NCBI GenBank assembly: GCA_009746045.1
Contig: RPFO01000256.1
Span: forward strand, 1,991,829-2,039,828
Reading direction: 5' to 3'
From: Mesostigma viride
Taxonomy: Eukaryota > Streptophyta > Mesostigmatophyceae > Mesostigmatales > Mesostigmataceae
DNA length: 48,000 nucleotides
In this document: positions 32,370-42,035 of the stretch, piece by piece
How positions within the stretch are numbered: position 1 is the stretch's first letter
Layout: every line of letters starts with the position of its first letter
Made by a program: the position numbers and the translations under genes
The notes under the pieces: generated by a model
Database searches by the model: none
What the model was told of the DNA's origin: nothing
What the model saw: only the letters and a program-made list of their open reading frames with translations

Positions 32370-34325
32370 GGCGGTATGGCTGACGGCGGAGTTCAGATCT
32401 TTTGCGTCTGAGCCCCAAATTCGGTCAGACCACTTGCATTCGATGCGCCTTTCTAAGACGCACTTGCCAGTATAAACGGTTACGGCTGCCACGCAGTATA
32501 GACAAAGTTACGCACATGACCAGCTATGACGACTACCAAAGCAAAACGAGGGCTGGAAAAGGAGCTGGCACAGCTTCCCAGCGCCCAGCCCAACCCTCTC
32601 GCCCTCGCCATTGTTCAGCCGCCAGGCTTACCCGCCAAACCCTCGCCAAGCGCCTCGCCTGAGCCCAAGAAACCATGCCACGATCGCCACAAATGGAGCA
32701 AATTCTTGCCCGGCGACGGAATGTTCTCCCTCCTCGAGTGGCAGCAGCTGTCGCCGCAGGAAGTCGTCGAAGTTCTCCAGTTCCTCACACAGGAGCGGAA
32801 GCTCTTTGTGACCTGGAGAAGGGGGGCGGCTATCGACTACCGCGACACGTCCTGGCTCTACACCTGTGCCGAATCCCGCCAACGCGAGTCTATCTTGACC
32901 AGCTACTACCAGCGCAGCTTCGGCGACATCCACAGAGAACTTTGGAACGCACTCAACGCCCCAGCCCCCGCACAGCCGGCAGCCCCATCGGCTTCCTCCC
33001 TCTGCAAGGATGACATCCGCGCAGTGCTGGAGGAGCACGTGACCTGGCCGCTGGCCGAGAAGATGACCTCGCTGAACACCACGCTCAACACGGTCGAGGC
33101 CCGGGTCTCCAACGTGGAAACCAAGGTCGTCCACAAGCTACAACCACAGTTCACGGCGCTACACACCGCGGCGCAGGCTTCGGAAACGCATGCTGCACTT
33201 GTCTCTCGCCTTAACCAGGTGGAAGGCAAGTGCGGCGTGCTCATGAAGAAGCTTGAGGCCATCACCGCCCACACCGAGGCCCTGGCCACACAGGTCCCAA
33301 AGCTAGCGGAGCAGACGGCCACCATTGCCTCCCAGCCACCCCGGCAGGATGCTGGTGACCTCCCGCTCTCCTACGCGGACCTGCTGCGGACAGCGACCGC
33401 CTCCACCACCGACGCCATCGCCACGAAGCTCCAGGAGCTGGAGGACCACCGCCAGGCCCAGCAACGGGAGGTCACTGATCGCGCTCGCCGCGAGTGCCGA
33501 GTGGTGCTACGTCGCTTCCCCCAGAAGCCAGGTGAGACGTCAACCTCCCTTGCTGACGAGATCAAGAACCAGCTTCTTACCCTCATGGGCCTGGTAGGTG
33601 AGGTAGAACTGCGTGGGTGCCACCGCCTTCCCCACTCACGGGACAAGGCGGCCACCCCACCAGTCCTGCTCACCTTCCTCTCCCCTGAGGATAAGCAGCG
33701 GTTCCTCTCTCGTCGCAAGCGGTTGCACGACCTCACCTGGACGCTGGATGACGACCTAACCCCCGCTCAGCAACAGCAGCGACGCGACCTGTGGCCGGAA
33801 TACCTCCGCCATAAGCAGGACCCCCAGAAGCCAAAGGTGTACTGGAGGGGCGGGGACCTGATGATCAACCACAAGATGTGGACGCCCCCAGCGGGCTAGA
33901 ATAGCAATAGCCCTAGCTTGTAACCATTGGAGTCACTGTCGCTAAGGCAGCCATGCCTAGAATGTTTGCCTAGCTGTGCCAACAAACCTAGTCACGTGCC
34001 GCCAACGCACGGTACACAACCAGCCATAGCCTTAGCCTAGTTCTAGTACAGCCATGCTACGCCCTGGCTATGTTCAGATTACTTGCCCACGCTCCTTGCT
34101 ATGACATGCTCACATGGGTCTTATTGCACCCACAGTTTGCCGGATCGTTAGCCTGTCCTTTTAGCTAGCCGCGCCCGATTGCAGCTGTGGCATGCCTTTG
34201 GCATGAAGGAGACTGGGGGTCTCTGCCCTTTCTCCTGTAGTGCACACACAGGGATTAAAAGCACTTCGGTGCTCCGTGACTCCCCAACGGGAGCACGAGT
34301 TTAATTAATTAATTAATTAATTAAT
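32370..34325 (+). mobile_element. ORF1-only LINE-type element, intact copy
   Basis: The 5' UTR (about 32370-32525) shares GCTGACGGCGGAG, CCAAATTCGG and CTTTCTAAGACGCAC with the minus-strand copy at 38690-38560. One ORF (32526-33899) follows, then a 426-bp 3' UTR ending in the ACTCCCCAACGGGAG hairpin (34269-34296) and a TTAA tail (34301-34325). There is no room for a reverse transcriptase. Because both ends match a second copy, this is a full-length non-autonomous element, in design like mammalian HAL1. Confidence 0.7.
32526..33899 (+). CDS. L1 ORF1p-like RNA-binding protein, 457 aa
   Basis: Residues 1-150 are Pro-rich, then a helical region of its own (FSLLEWQQLSPQEVVEVL). Residues about 160-320 form a long coiled coil with heptad spacing (EARVSNVETKVVHKL; LVSRLNQVEGKCGVLMKKLEA). 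Residues about 325-405 fit an RRM (RVVLRRFPQKPGETST; VELRGCHRLPHSRDK; PPVLLTFLSPEDKQRF). The end fits the L1 C-terminal domain (RRKRL; TLDDDLTPAQQQQRRDLWPEY; KVYWRG). This is the domain order of the trimeric L1 ORF1 nucleic-acid chaperone, which coats element RNA. The frame has no stops and shares homologues at 9051-9371 and 37084-38380, both broken. A few bases 5' an ATG-like GACCAGCTATGAC context leaves 32526 as the best start. Confidence 0.75.
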   Translation: MTTTKAKRGLEKELAQLPSAQPNPLALAIVQPPGLPAKPSPSASPEPKKPCHDRHKWSKFLPGDGMFSLLEWQQLSPQEVVEVLQFLTQERKLFVTWRRGAAIDYRDTSWLYTCAESRQRESILTSYYQRSFGDIHRELWNALNAPAPAQPAAPSASSLCKDDIRAVLEEHVTWPLAEKMTSLNTTLNTVEARVSNVETKVVHKLQPQFTALHTAAQASETHAALVSRLNQVEGKCGVLMKKLEAITAHTEALATQVPKLAEQTATIASQPPRQDAGDLPLSYADLLRTATASTTDAIATKLQELEDHRQAQQREVTDRARRECRVVLRRFPQKPGETSTSLADEIKNQLLTLMGLVGEVELRGCHRLPHSRDKAATPPVLLTFLSPEDKQRFLSRRKRLHDLTWTLDDDLTPAQQQQRRDLWPEYLRHKQDPQKPKVYWRGGDLMINHKMWTPPAG

Positions 34326-34423
34326 CTTGGTTGGGGGTATTTGGACTTGTGGCCTATTAGTTAAATGATTTTTTTTATTTTCAGGGGTTTGAAAGTGCCT
34401 AAAATGGCTTGGCGGACCATGGG
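34326..34423. other. Short spacer before piggyBac-like copy 1
   Basis: T-rich spacer ending at TTAA; nothing else seen. Confidence 0.4.
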
Positions 34424-34427
34424 TTAA

Positions 34428-36116
34428 CCCCTAAATGGTCTGAGATCCTGCCGATAAATCGGCTGGATCTTCACAATTTTGCAAACCAGATGCCATCCAA
34501 CCTACCCATATCCAATGGCTGTCCTTGGGGGCCAAGCATGTCCATGAGTTGCCCTTCGGGTTGGTATATCACAACCTCACATATATGCAGGGTAGGCCAT
34601 GTTTAACTGCCGTCAAAGTCAGGGGGGTCAAGACGCGCGTTTTCATTTTTGGTAGAATGTGCATTTTGAATTATGTTATAAGACCTAGGCACCTACCACT
34701 TCAGGGATGATAAACAATTAGTTGCTGAACAGTTTGAGCCACTGGGGTCATCATTTGGGTGGGTATACCAGCAGTTACACCCAGTACAGCCCATAGAGGT
34801 ACCGTTGGTAAAAAGCAACCAAGGGGGTAGGGGTGGGCATACTACCTACTAATATGGCCACCAACCATGCCAAACAATACATTTCCCTTCCACAATGATG
34901 GGGAAACATAACTGCATCATCACACTGCCCTTACATGGCACCTATGTGCAGGTGCCACCTTGTCCATGCACGTAGGTAACGTGGTACGGATACCCTACGC
35001 AAGGCATGCATTCTAGGAGGCAGCCACCAACAAACTAGTGATGTTGAGCCTATTTCAGCCTGCCCTAGCAAGGATAAACTAGGCCTAAGCTGCTATAGCT
35101 TGCCAGGTGATGGCCAGCACACCTGGTGGCACATGCTGTCAATGGGAAGCTTTTACTCACCAGTTACGTGCTTGATGATGCCACAGAGACCAGCCAACTG
35201 CCTCACACTCATGCAATATGTACATGGGAAATGTATAACAAACATATATGGAGGTATTCAAACCCATACAGCCTCTAAAACTTATCACCATCACCCTGTG
35301 GCAGGTCAACTGACTGAGGGAAGCATCTAAGAAGGGTGTTTGAGAAAGGGGCCAGTCCAGGGTCAAGAAAGAGCATGAATAATGCAAAAAGAATGTGCTA
35401 CACAAGCTAGAACGTATATATAAACGTCAAACATCGATAGGAAAACGATGCTTGAGCTTTACCAGGCATGGATGGCGTTACCTTGGCCCAGGCGGTGGCC
35501 GCAAAATGGCGCATTTCGGCACACCAAAGTTGTGCTGCATGGTCGCTGGATTCGGCGATTTCTGGCCACCCTTGCACGTTAACGACTACTATGTATCATG
35601 AAAAGTACAAAGAAACCAATATATCCTTTAAAATACGCCGTAAAGGTATTGCTGTCAACGTTTCTATCGTCCGGCCTGATCGCAGTTTTTTCCAGCAAGA
35701 ACGCTGCCGACACCTATCAAATGGCATTCCCGCGAACCAAAAATTGGCCTGTATGATCTTTAGGACGTATAAAATCAATATCCTAAGTTTGGTCAGAAAA
35801 TTCGAACGCGAACGTAAATGCCATGCGTGGGCGCAAGCCGCCATGGCCAGGTCGTCGTTTTCCGGAATGCACGTTGTACGTGGAAAAGTACCCTGACCCC
35901 TTGTACTTTGACCGGCCAGAACACCTCTATAACTTTGTCAAAAGTATGCAAACCCTAGTACCATGCTGTGAAGAATTTTATAAACTTTCGATCTTCTCAG
36001 CTAAACGTTTCCTAATTCTCAATAGATTTCGCGGCATCTGGTCCCCCGAGAAGGGGCCGATGCATCGGCTGGAACTCGATTTTTGGCGGAAAATCGGCAG
36101 CAAGACCATTTAGGGG
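34428..36116. mobile_element. piggyBac-like non-autonomous element, copy 1 (1,689 bp)
   Basis: Starts CCCCTAAATGGTCT and ends AGACCATTTAGGGG, flanked by TTAA on both sides (34424-34427, 36117-36120). TTAA duplication with a CCCT-type TIR is the piggyBac hallmark. Subterminal palindromes GCCGATAAATCGGC (34450-34463) and GCCGATGCATCGGC (36056-36069) lie near both ends. Internal ORFs reach at most 142 codons and lack a DDD transposase core, so a transposase in trans would be needed. Confidence 0.85.
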
Positions 36117-36120
36117 TTAA

Positions 36121-36606
36121 TATTATTATTATTATCATCATCATCCATTCCATCCCATGTCACCAGCACCATTAAGCAGCGGCGCCTGCAGCTAGTAGTA
36201 GGGCACTTTGCTCGCACCAACCAGGTAGACACATCACGTGGCCCCCCCGCAGGAGTGCGACCAGCTCAGCCTGGACGGCACCTGAGTCCTCACGTGGGCG
36301 GCCGGGCCCAGCCATTAATGCTAGACGCCGTGCAAGGCCCGCACTTTCAAAGAACAGCTAGTGCTAGAGGACGTTGGGGGGCTCGGCCTCTCCGTGCTTT
36401 GGAATTAACAAGATGATGGACGAGGCCAAGTGGGCCCAGGTCATAGAAGATAACGACCCCCCTCCCGTGGGGAAGCGGCCGCGTGTTTGCAAACGTAGGA
36501 AGCATGCTAGACAAGACCCCTAGGGTAGAGGGCACAATAGCTATAGTTGGCTTGTTGATGTAGATAGATTAGTAGACCGGTAGAATTGCGTGTACCCATC
36601 CATCCA
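36121..36606 (+). mobile_element. Possible LINE 3' remnant with CCAT tail
   Basis: After an ATT/ATC microsatellite (36121-36148) an open plus frame runs from about 36160 to a stop near 36522. An early QRRLQLVVGHFAR segment weakly resembles the GH-x-x-R motif downstream of some LINE reverse transcriptases. It ends GKRPRVCKRRKHARQDP. Then comes the shared GATAGATTAG-TAGACCGGTAG segment and a CCAT tail (36590-36606). The coding interpretation is weak; the 3' end is well supported. Confidence 0.4.
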
Positions 36607-38690
36607 TTAATTAGTTATTAGGAACATAACTCCGTTGGGAGTAAATGTAGCACATATCCCAGAGAAAGGGCCTATCTATGGCTTTTAATACAATGATTCT
36701 AAGCTACTTCCTGCAAGGGTGGGAATGTAAACGACACTACTACATGCTCGAGGTGCACCAGGGCACCTGCAGGCCCCCAGAGTCTCAAGCTCAACCCAAC
36801 TAAGGGGAGCCTGTCGACGTCATGGGGGGAAGATCAGCATGGCTAATTGGCTATAGGCAAAAGCTAAGGCATGGCTTCTCAGCAGAGAGTAGCTCTCTGC
36901 GTAGTCACAGCATAACTAAATAATAAAGCTAGGCATCATCTGGTGTGCATGTGACGCGTCGTGGGCACACATGTACATGACTAATTAATGTGTATGAGTC
37001 AGCTGGTATAGCTAGTGCCTGTAGTAGGCGTGCATGTACAAGGCCACTGTCTAACTATTCTACACTACTACTGCTGTATTCCCCTAAGCTGGGGCGTCTG
37101 GAGTCGCTGGGGCCGCGGTGGTCGCTGGGGTTGCGTGCCAGGGCTTGTGGCCGAGGTAGATGGCCGCCCCCTTCCAGTACACCGGCTGTCCCGCCTTGGT
37201 CTGCCGGAGCTGGAGGTAGGTCGGCCATAGCTCCCGTCGCCGTTGTTGCTGCGCCAGGGTCAAGTCGTCGTCCATGGTGCATGAAGGGAGTGTTCTCGAG
37301 CCGCTTGCGGCGTCTGAGAAACGAAAGCTTGTCCGCTGGGCTCTTAAAGATGAGTCGAAGCGGGGGCGCCCCTGCCTTACCCCGCGCGCGGGGAAGGTGG
37401 TGGGCGACCAAGCTGCAGCTTAATCTCATGCCAAGAAGGCCCATGCGAACAAGGATTTCTCTCTCAAACACACATGCCGAGCTTCTCGGAATTCTCACCT
37501 TCCTCCATGTCGAAGTTCTTGAGTATGGCGTTAAAGCTGCGCTTGGCGAGCTCGGCCTCCTCGCGAAGGTCGAGCTTCTGCTGCTGGAGCTGTGCTGCAA
37601 CGGCGGAGGTGGTGGAGGTGGTGTGTTGCTTAAGCATGTCCGCCCAGGTCAGACTGGGTCGGCCGGAGGAGCATCGGCCAGCCGGGCCAGCGAGGGCTGG
37701 CTTGGCGGCAATGTCCTTCACCGCCTGGGCGGTGAGGCCTGCGGTGTTTTGCAGGACCTCGATGCCAATGGCATTGTCCTTGAGGCGCTGGTCGATGCCG
37801 CGGAGCTGGGCAGTGATGGCGGCGGAGGAGGGGGTGGGGGTGGTGGAGGAGGCGAGGAGGCGAGGAGGGTGGAGGTGGCGGTGGGGATGGCGGGGAGCTC
37901 GGCAGCAGCCAGCGTGCGGCCCATGGCCGCCACATCTGCAGCGATGGGGGCCATGTGCTGCTCGAGGGCCTCCTTATTAAGGAGTGAGCGGAATTGGAGG
38001 ATTCCGTCAAGGTGGTGGTGAGGGGCTTGGGGGGCCAGAGCTCCTCGAGGGAGCATCCAAGGAGGGAGAAAAGGGCGTATTGCTGAAGGTGGCGGCGGCC
38101 GGCGGGAGGTGAGGATGGAGTCGAAATGGCGCCTCTGGTGGAAGGCACTGACGAGGCGACCTTGCATGGTGGAAAAGCTGCTTGCACATTTCAAGAAGCG
38201 AGGCGTGCGATCCCCAGTCGACACGTAGCTCAGGATCTTGTCGTGGTTGAGCTTGTCAAAAAAGCCGGGCTGGCTGGCGTCAAAGTGAAACGCTTCCCAG
38301 CTCGGCTCGGCAGGGCGACTGCGCTTGGCGCGCTCAGGCGACGCTGCGTGCGAGGTGATCCCGGGGGGCTGGGCGACCACTAGAGCTTGGCTAATCCGGC
38401 GCCGCTGTCTTCTGGGCCGGTGGGCGAAGCTGCAGCCGGAGCTGCAGACGTATTTTCAGGGCCGAGCGCAGCCGCCAGGCTGCGTTGCGCGGAGGAGCGT
38501 TTGCTCGCCATTAATTAATTAATAGAGATGTGACTGCGTCTCGTTGCTCGCCATATATTGCGTAATAGCTTCGGAAAATTATATCAGCATGTGCGTCTTA
38601 GAAAGACGAAGCGATTGTGATATTCACGGCCGAATTTGGTGCCCAAACGTAAAAGTTATGAGCTCCGCCATCAGCCATGGCTACCTCGTG
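36607..38690 (-). mobile_element. ORF1-only LINE-type element, degraded copy
   Basis: Minus-strand copy: 5' UTR matching 32370-32500 at 38690-38560, a disrupted ORF1, then a 3' UTR with GCAGAGAGTAGCTCTCTGC (36882-36900) and the terminal ACTCCCAACGGAGT hairpin near 36632-36645. It preserves the uninterrupted version of the 3' UTR that is split in the 9-11.5 kb copy. The 3' UTR belongs to a different subfamily from the 32.4 kb copy. Confidence 0.7.
37084..38380 (-). pseudogene. Frame-broken ORF1p-like gene
   Basis: The parts in order are spread over at least three frames: an N-terminal part (38380-37718), a coiled-coil/RRM start (37721-37464: LREEAELAKRSFNAILKNFDMEEGE), the RRM end (about 37440-37270: PPLRLIFKSPADKLSFLRRRKRL), and the C-terminal domain (37275-37084: DDDLTLAQQQRRRELWPTY, PVYWKG). 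A proline run from a GGT/GGA repeat (37815-37870) is one likely site of slippage. Confidence 0.7.
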
Positions 38691-38975
38691 GCGTCTTCGG
38701 TGTTCTCCATCCATCGGTGTTCTCCGTGACTCCCCAACCGGGGAGCACGAGTTTAATGAATTAATTAATCAATCCCATGTTCCCCTCCCACTGAGGACTT
38801 CTGCTCACGTGGTCCGCAGTCACGTCTCTATTAGTTCATTAGTTAGTTAATTAGTTAGTTAATTTTATTAGGCTGCGCCTAGCACGTGGCCTACGCGCAT
38901 GCATGCGCCCATAATGGCCCTCCCCATGGATGATGCCAAGCTATGCCTATAATGGGACCCCCCATGGATGCTGCA
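38691..38975 (+). repeat. Cluster of retroposon 3' ends
   Basis: Holds a CCAT tail remnant, the ACTCCCCAACCGGGGAG hairpin with TTAATGAATTAATTAA tail (38717-38769), and the second-type block CCCATGTTCCCC...hairpin (38773-38825) with a TTAG/TTAA-rich tail (to about 38870). Then unique sequence up to the TTAA target of the next element. Confidence 0.6.
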
Positions 38976-38979
38976 TTAA

Positions 38980-40668
38980 CCCCTAAATGGTCTGAGATCC
39001 TGCCGATAAATCGGCTGGATCTTCACAATTTTGCAAACCAGATGCCATCCAACCTACCCATATCCAATGGCTGTCCTTGGGGGCCAAGCATGTCCATGAG
39101 TTGCCCTTCGGGTTGGTATATCACAACCTCACATATATGCAGGGTAGGCCATGTTTAACTGCCGTCAAAGTCAGGGGGGTCAAGACGCGCGTTGTCATTT
39201 TTGGTAGAATGTGCATTTTGAATTATGTTATAAGACCTAGGCACCTACCACTTCAGGGATGATAAACAATTAGTTGCTGAACAGTTTGAGCCATTGGGGT
39301 CATCATTTGGGTGGGTATACCAGCAGTTACACCCAGTACAGCCCATAGGGGTACCGTTGGTAAAAAGCAACCAAGGGAGTAGGGGTGGGCATACGACCTC
39401 CTAATATGGCCACCAACCATGCCAAACAATACATTTCCCTTCCACAATGATGGGGAAACATAACTGCATCATCACACTGCCCTTACATGGCACCTATGTG
39501 CAGGTGCCACCTTGTCCATGCACGTAGGTAACGTGGTACGGACACCCTACGCAAGGCATGCATTCTAGGAGGCAGCCACCAACAAACTAGTGGTGTTGAG
39601 CCTATTTCAGCCTGCCCTAGCAAGGATAAACTAGGCCTAAGCTGCTATAGCTTGCCAGGTGATGGCCAGCACACCTGGTGGCACATGCTGTCAATGGGAA
39701 GCTTTTACTCACCAGTTACGTGCTTGATGATGCCACAGAGACCAGCCAACTGCCTCACACTCATGCAATATGTGTATGGGAAATGTATAACAAACATATA
39801 TGGAGGTATTCAAACCCATACAGCCTCTAAAACTTATCACCATCACCCTGTGGCAGGTCAACTGACTGAGGGAAGCATCTAAGAATGGTGTTTTAGAAAG
39901 GGGCCAGGCCAGGGTCAAGAAAGAGCATGAATAGTGCAAAAAGAATGTGCTACACAAGCTAGAACGTATATATAAATGTCAAACATCGATAGGAAAACGA
40001 TGCTTAAGCTTTACCAGGCATGGATGGCGTTACCTTGGCCCAGGCGGTGGCCGCAAAATGGCGCATTTCGGCACACCAAAGCTGTGCAGCATGGTCGCTG
40101 GATTCGGCGATTTCTGGCCACCCTTGCACGTTTACGACTACTATGTATCATAAAAAGTAAAAAGAAACCGATATATCCTTTAAAATACGCCGGAAAGGTA
40201 TTGCTGTCAACGTTTCTATCGTCCGGCCTGATCGCAGTTTTTTCCAGCAAGAACGCTGCCGACACCTATCAAATGGCATTCCCGCGAACCAAAAATTGGC
40301 CTGTATGATCTTTAGGACGTTTAAAATCAATATCCTAAGTTTGGACAGAAAATTCGAACGCAAACGTAAATGCCATGCGTGGGCGCAAGCCGCCATGGCC
40401 AGGTCGTCGTTTTCCGGAATGCACGTTGTACGTGAAAAAGTACCCTGACCCCTTGTACTTTGACCGGCCAGAACACCTCTATAACTTTGTCAAAAGTATG
40501 CAAACCCTAGTACCATGCTGTGAAGAATTTTATAAACTTCCGATCTTCTCAGCTAAACGTTTCCTAATTCTCAATAGATTTCGCGGCATCTGGTCCCCCG
40601 AGAAGGGGCCGATGCATCGGCTGGAACTCGATTTTTGGCGGAAAATCGGCAGCAAGACCATTTAGGGG
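38980..40668. mobile_element. piggyBac-like non-autonomous element, copy 2 (1,689 bp)
   Basis: Same length, orientation and ends as copy 1, flanked by TTAA (38976-38979, 40669-40672). Over the compared stretches the copies differ by scattered single substitutions only, so they moved recently. It sits in the 3' UTR of an ORF1-type LINE copy: the hairpin and downstream 3' UTR resume at 40680. Confidence 0.85.
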
Positions 40669-40672
40669 TTAA

Positions 40673-40867
40673 GAATTTAGCCAATCTCTGCCTATGCAGA
40701 GAGCCACTCTCTGATGGGAAGCCATGCCCTAGCTTTTGTATAGCCATGATGACCTTACACCCCATGCCAGACCCCAGTAGCTCTGATAAAACATGGTGGC
40801 GCAGGTGCACTTGATGCACCTAGAGCAGGTGTAGTTTACATCCTACCACACCTCACGCACTAGGCCT
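40673..40867 (+). mobile_element. LINE-type 3' UTR fragment
   Basis: Contains GCAGAGAGCCACTCTCTG (40696-40713), AGCCATGCCCTAGCTTTTG, and GGTGGCGCAGGTGCA as in 9539-9670. It fades into the GTTGGT microsatellite instead of reaching the terminal hairpin. Confidence 0.6.
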
Positions 40868-41560
40868 GTTTGTTTGGTGGTGGTTTGGTGGTGTTGGTGG
40901 TGGTGTTGGTGGTGTTGGTGTTGGTGTTGGTGTTGGTGTTGGTGGTGGTGTTGGTGTTGGTCACTACAATACGCTTCCGCGGACACCTTTTTCAGCGGGG
41001 AAAGTGCCCCCGGGCTTCCGGGGCAAATTCTGCAAGCGCTGCGGAACTTAGATACTAAAATTTCGTTTTTTGTTCGTACCGTACAACCAATCATTTTGCG
41101 CCCGGATCAAATTGTGATCTGGTCACTGAACACGAAAATTTCAGCGGAACGCACGATCCACAAACGCAACTAGAGAAAATTTTCAGTGACGAAAATGTAG
41201 TACCGTGTAACCAATCAAAATGTAGTAGGACTTCGCTAAAGTCATGTTCGGAATTTTTCCCCGCAAGATTCCCCCGCAAGATTCCCCCGCATGATTCCCC
41301 CCGCTAGGTTCAGGCTCCAGTCGATGCTCGCCAAATGGCGCAAAACGAACCAACAATTGTTGAATCGACGGTGCGAATCCTCGATACAGCTCGGGTAACA
41401 TTCTCACTCATTTCGCGTCTCCTATGAACCGTATTGTAGTGGTGTTGGTGTTGGTGTTGGTGTTAGTGTTGGTGTTGGTGTTGGTGGTGTTGGTGGTGTT
41501 GGTGGTGTTGGTGGTGTTGGTGGTGGTGTTGGTGGTGTACGTTGGTGGTGGTGGTAGTTA
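40868..41560 (+). repeat. (GGTGTT)n microsatellite, interrupted
   Basis: GGT/GTT repeats at 40875-40961 and 41442-41540 form one array split by a 480-bp TIR element. Confidence 0.9.
40962..41441. mobile_element. 480-bp TIR element inside the microsatellite
   Basis: Starts CACTACAATACGCTTC and ends with the near-exact inverse GAACCGTATTGTAGTG. Both sides carry GTGTTGGT (40954-40961, 41442-41449), compatible with an 8-bp hAT-type duplication. The array itself is periodic, so the match may be coincidental; a CACTA-like end is the alternative. No ORF of note. It contains a threefold AAGATTCCCCCGC repeat near 41265-41300. Confidence 0.65.
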
Positions 41561-42035
41561 GTCTAAGTCTCCCGCCTGTAGCCTAAGTGGACACGTGCCA
41601 GCACCGCCGGCGCCCAATTGGGTACTGGGACGGTGCTGGACTAGAGCAGTCGTGGCATGGACACGTGGCTGTACTCAGTATGTGATGAGCCGGTACCTCA
41701 GTACCGGGACTGTAGTTGTCATGTTAGGACTGACTAGATCAGGTTGTAACTGATAGGCTAGTCCGTCCAGGATCAGTAAGTTAGTTTAACTTACGCAAAG
41801 TCTGGCCAGCCATCGTTGACGGCTGGCCAGCGGTATATGTGCCACATTATCCTAATGCCAAGGTGTCTCGTCGTTCACACACACGCCATTTGGCAGTGCC
41901 CAAGCATTCCAAGCTGAGTGTGTCCATAACTTGCATTAAAAAACTCCAAAAACAATACACACGACAGAACGACGAGCGTTCACAGCGTACATTTCGCAAA
42001 CACCCATTCCATTTTTTACCCATCTTTTTGTACCA
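41561..42035 (+). other. Presumed leader/LTR side of the Copia-like element
   Basis: Includes short inverted repeats (GGTACTGGGACGGTGCTGG; GGCTGGCCAGC at about 41803 and 41819). A 5' LTR is expected here, but the 3' LTR is beyond the window, so borders cannot be set. Confidence 0.35.

Noticed and set aside
34428-36116. piggyBac transposase in the 1,689-bp elements
   Set aside because: ORFs are short and lack a DDD core; both copies are non-autonomous.
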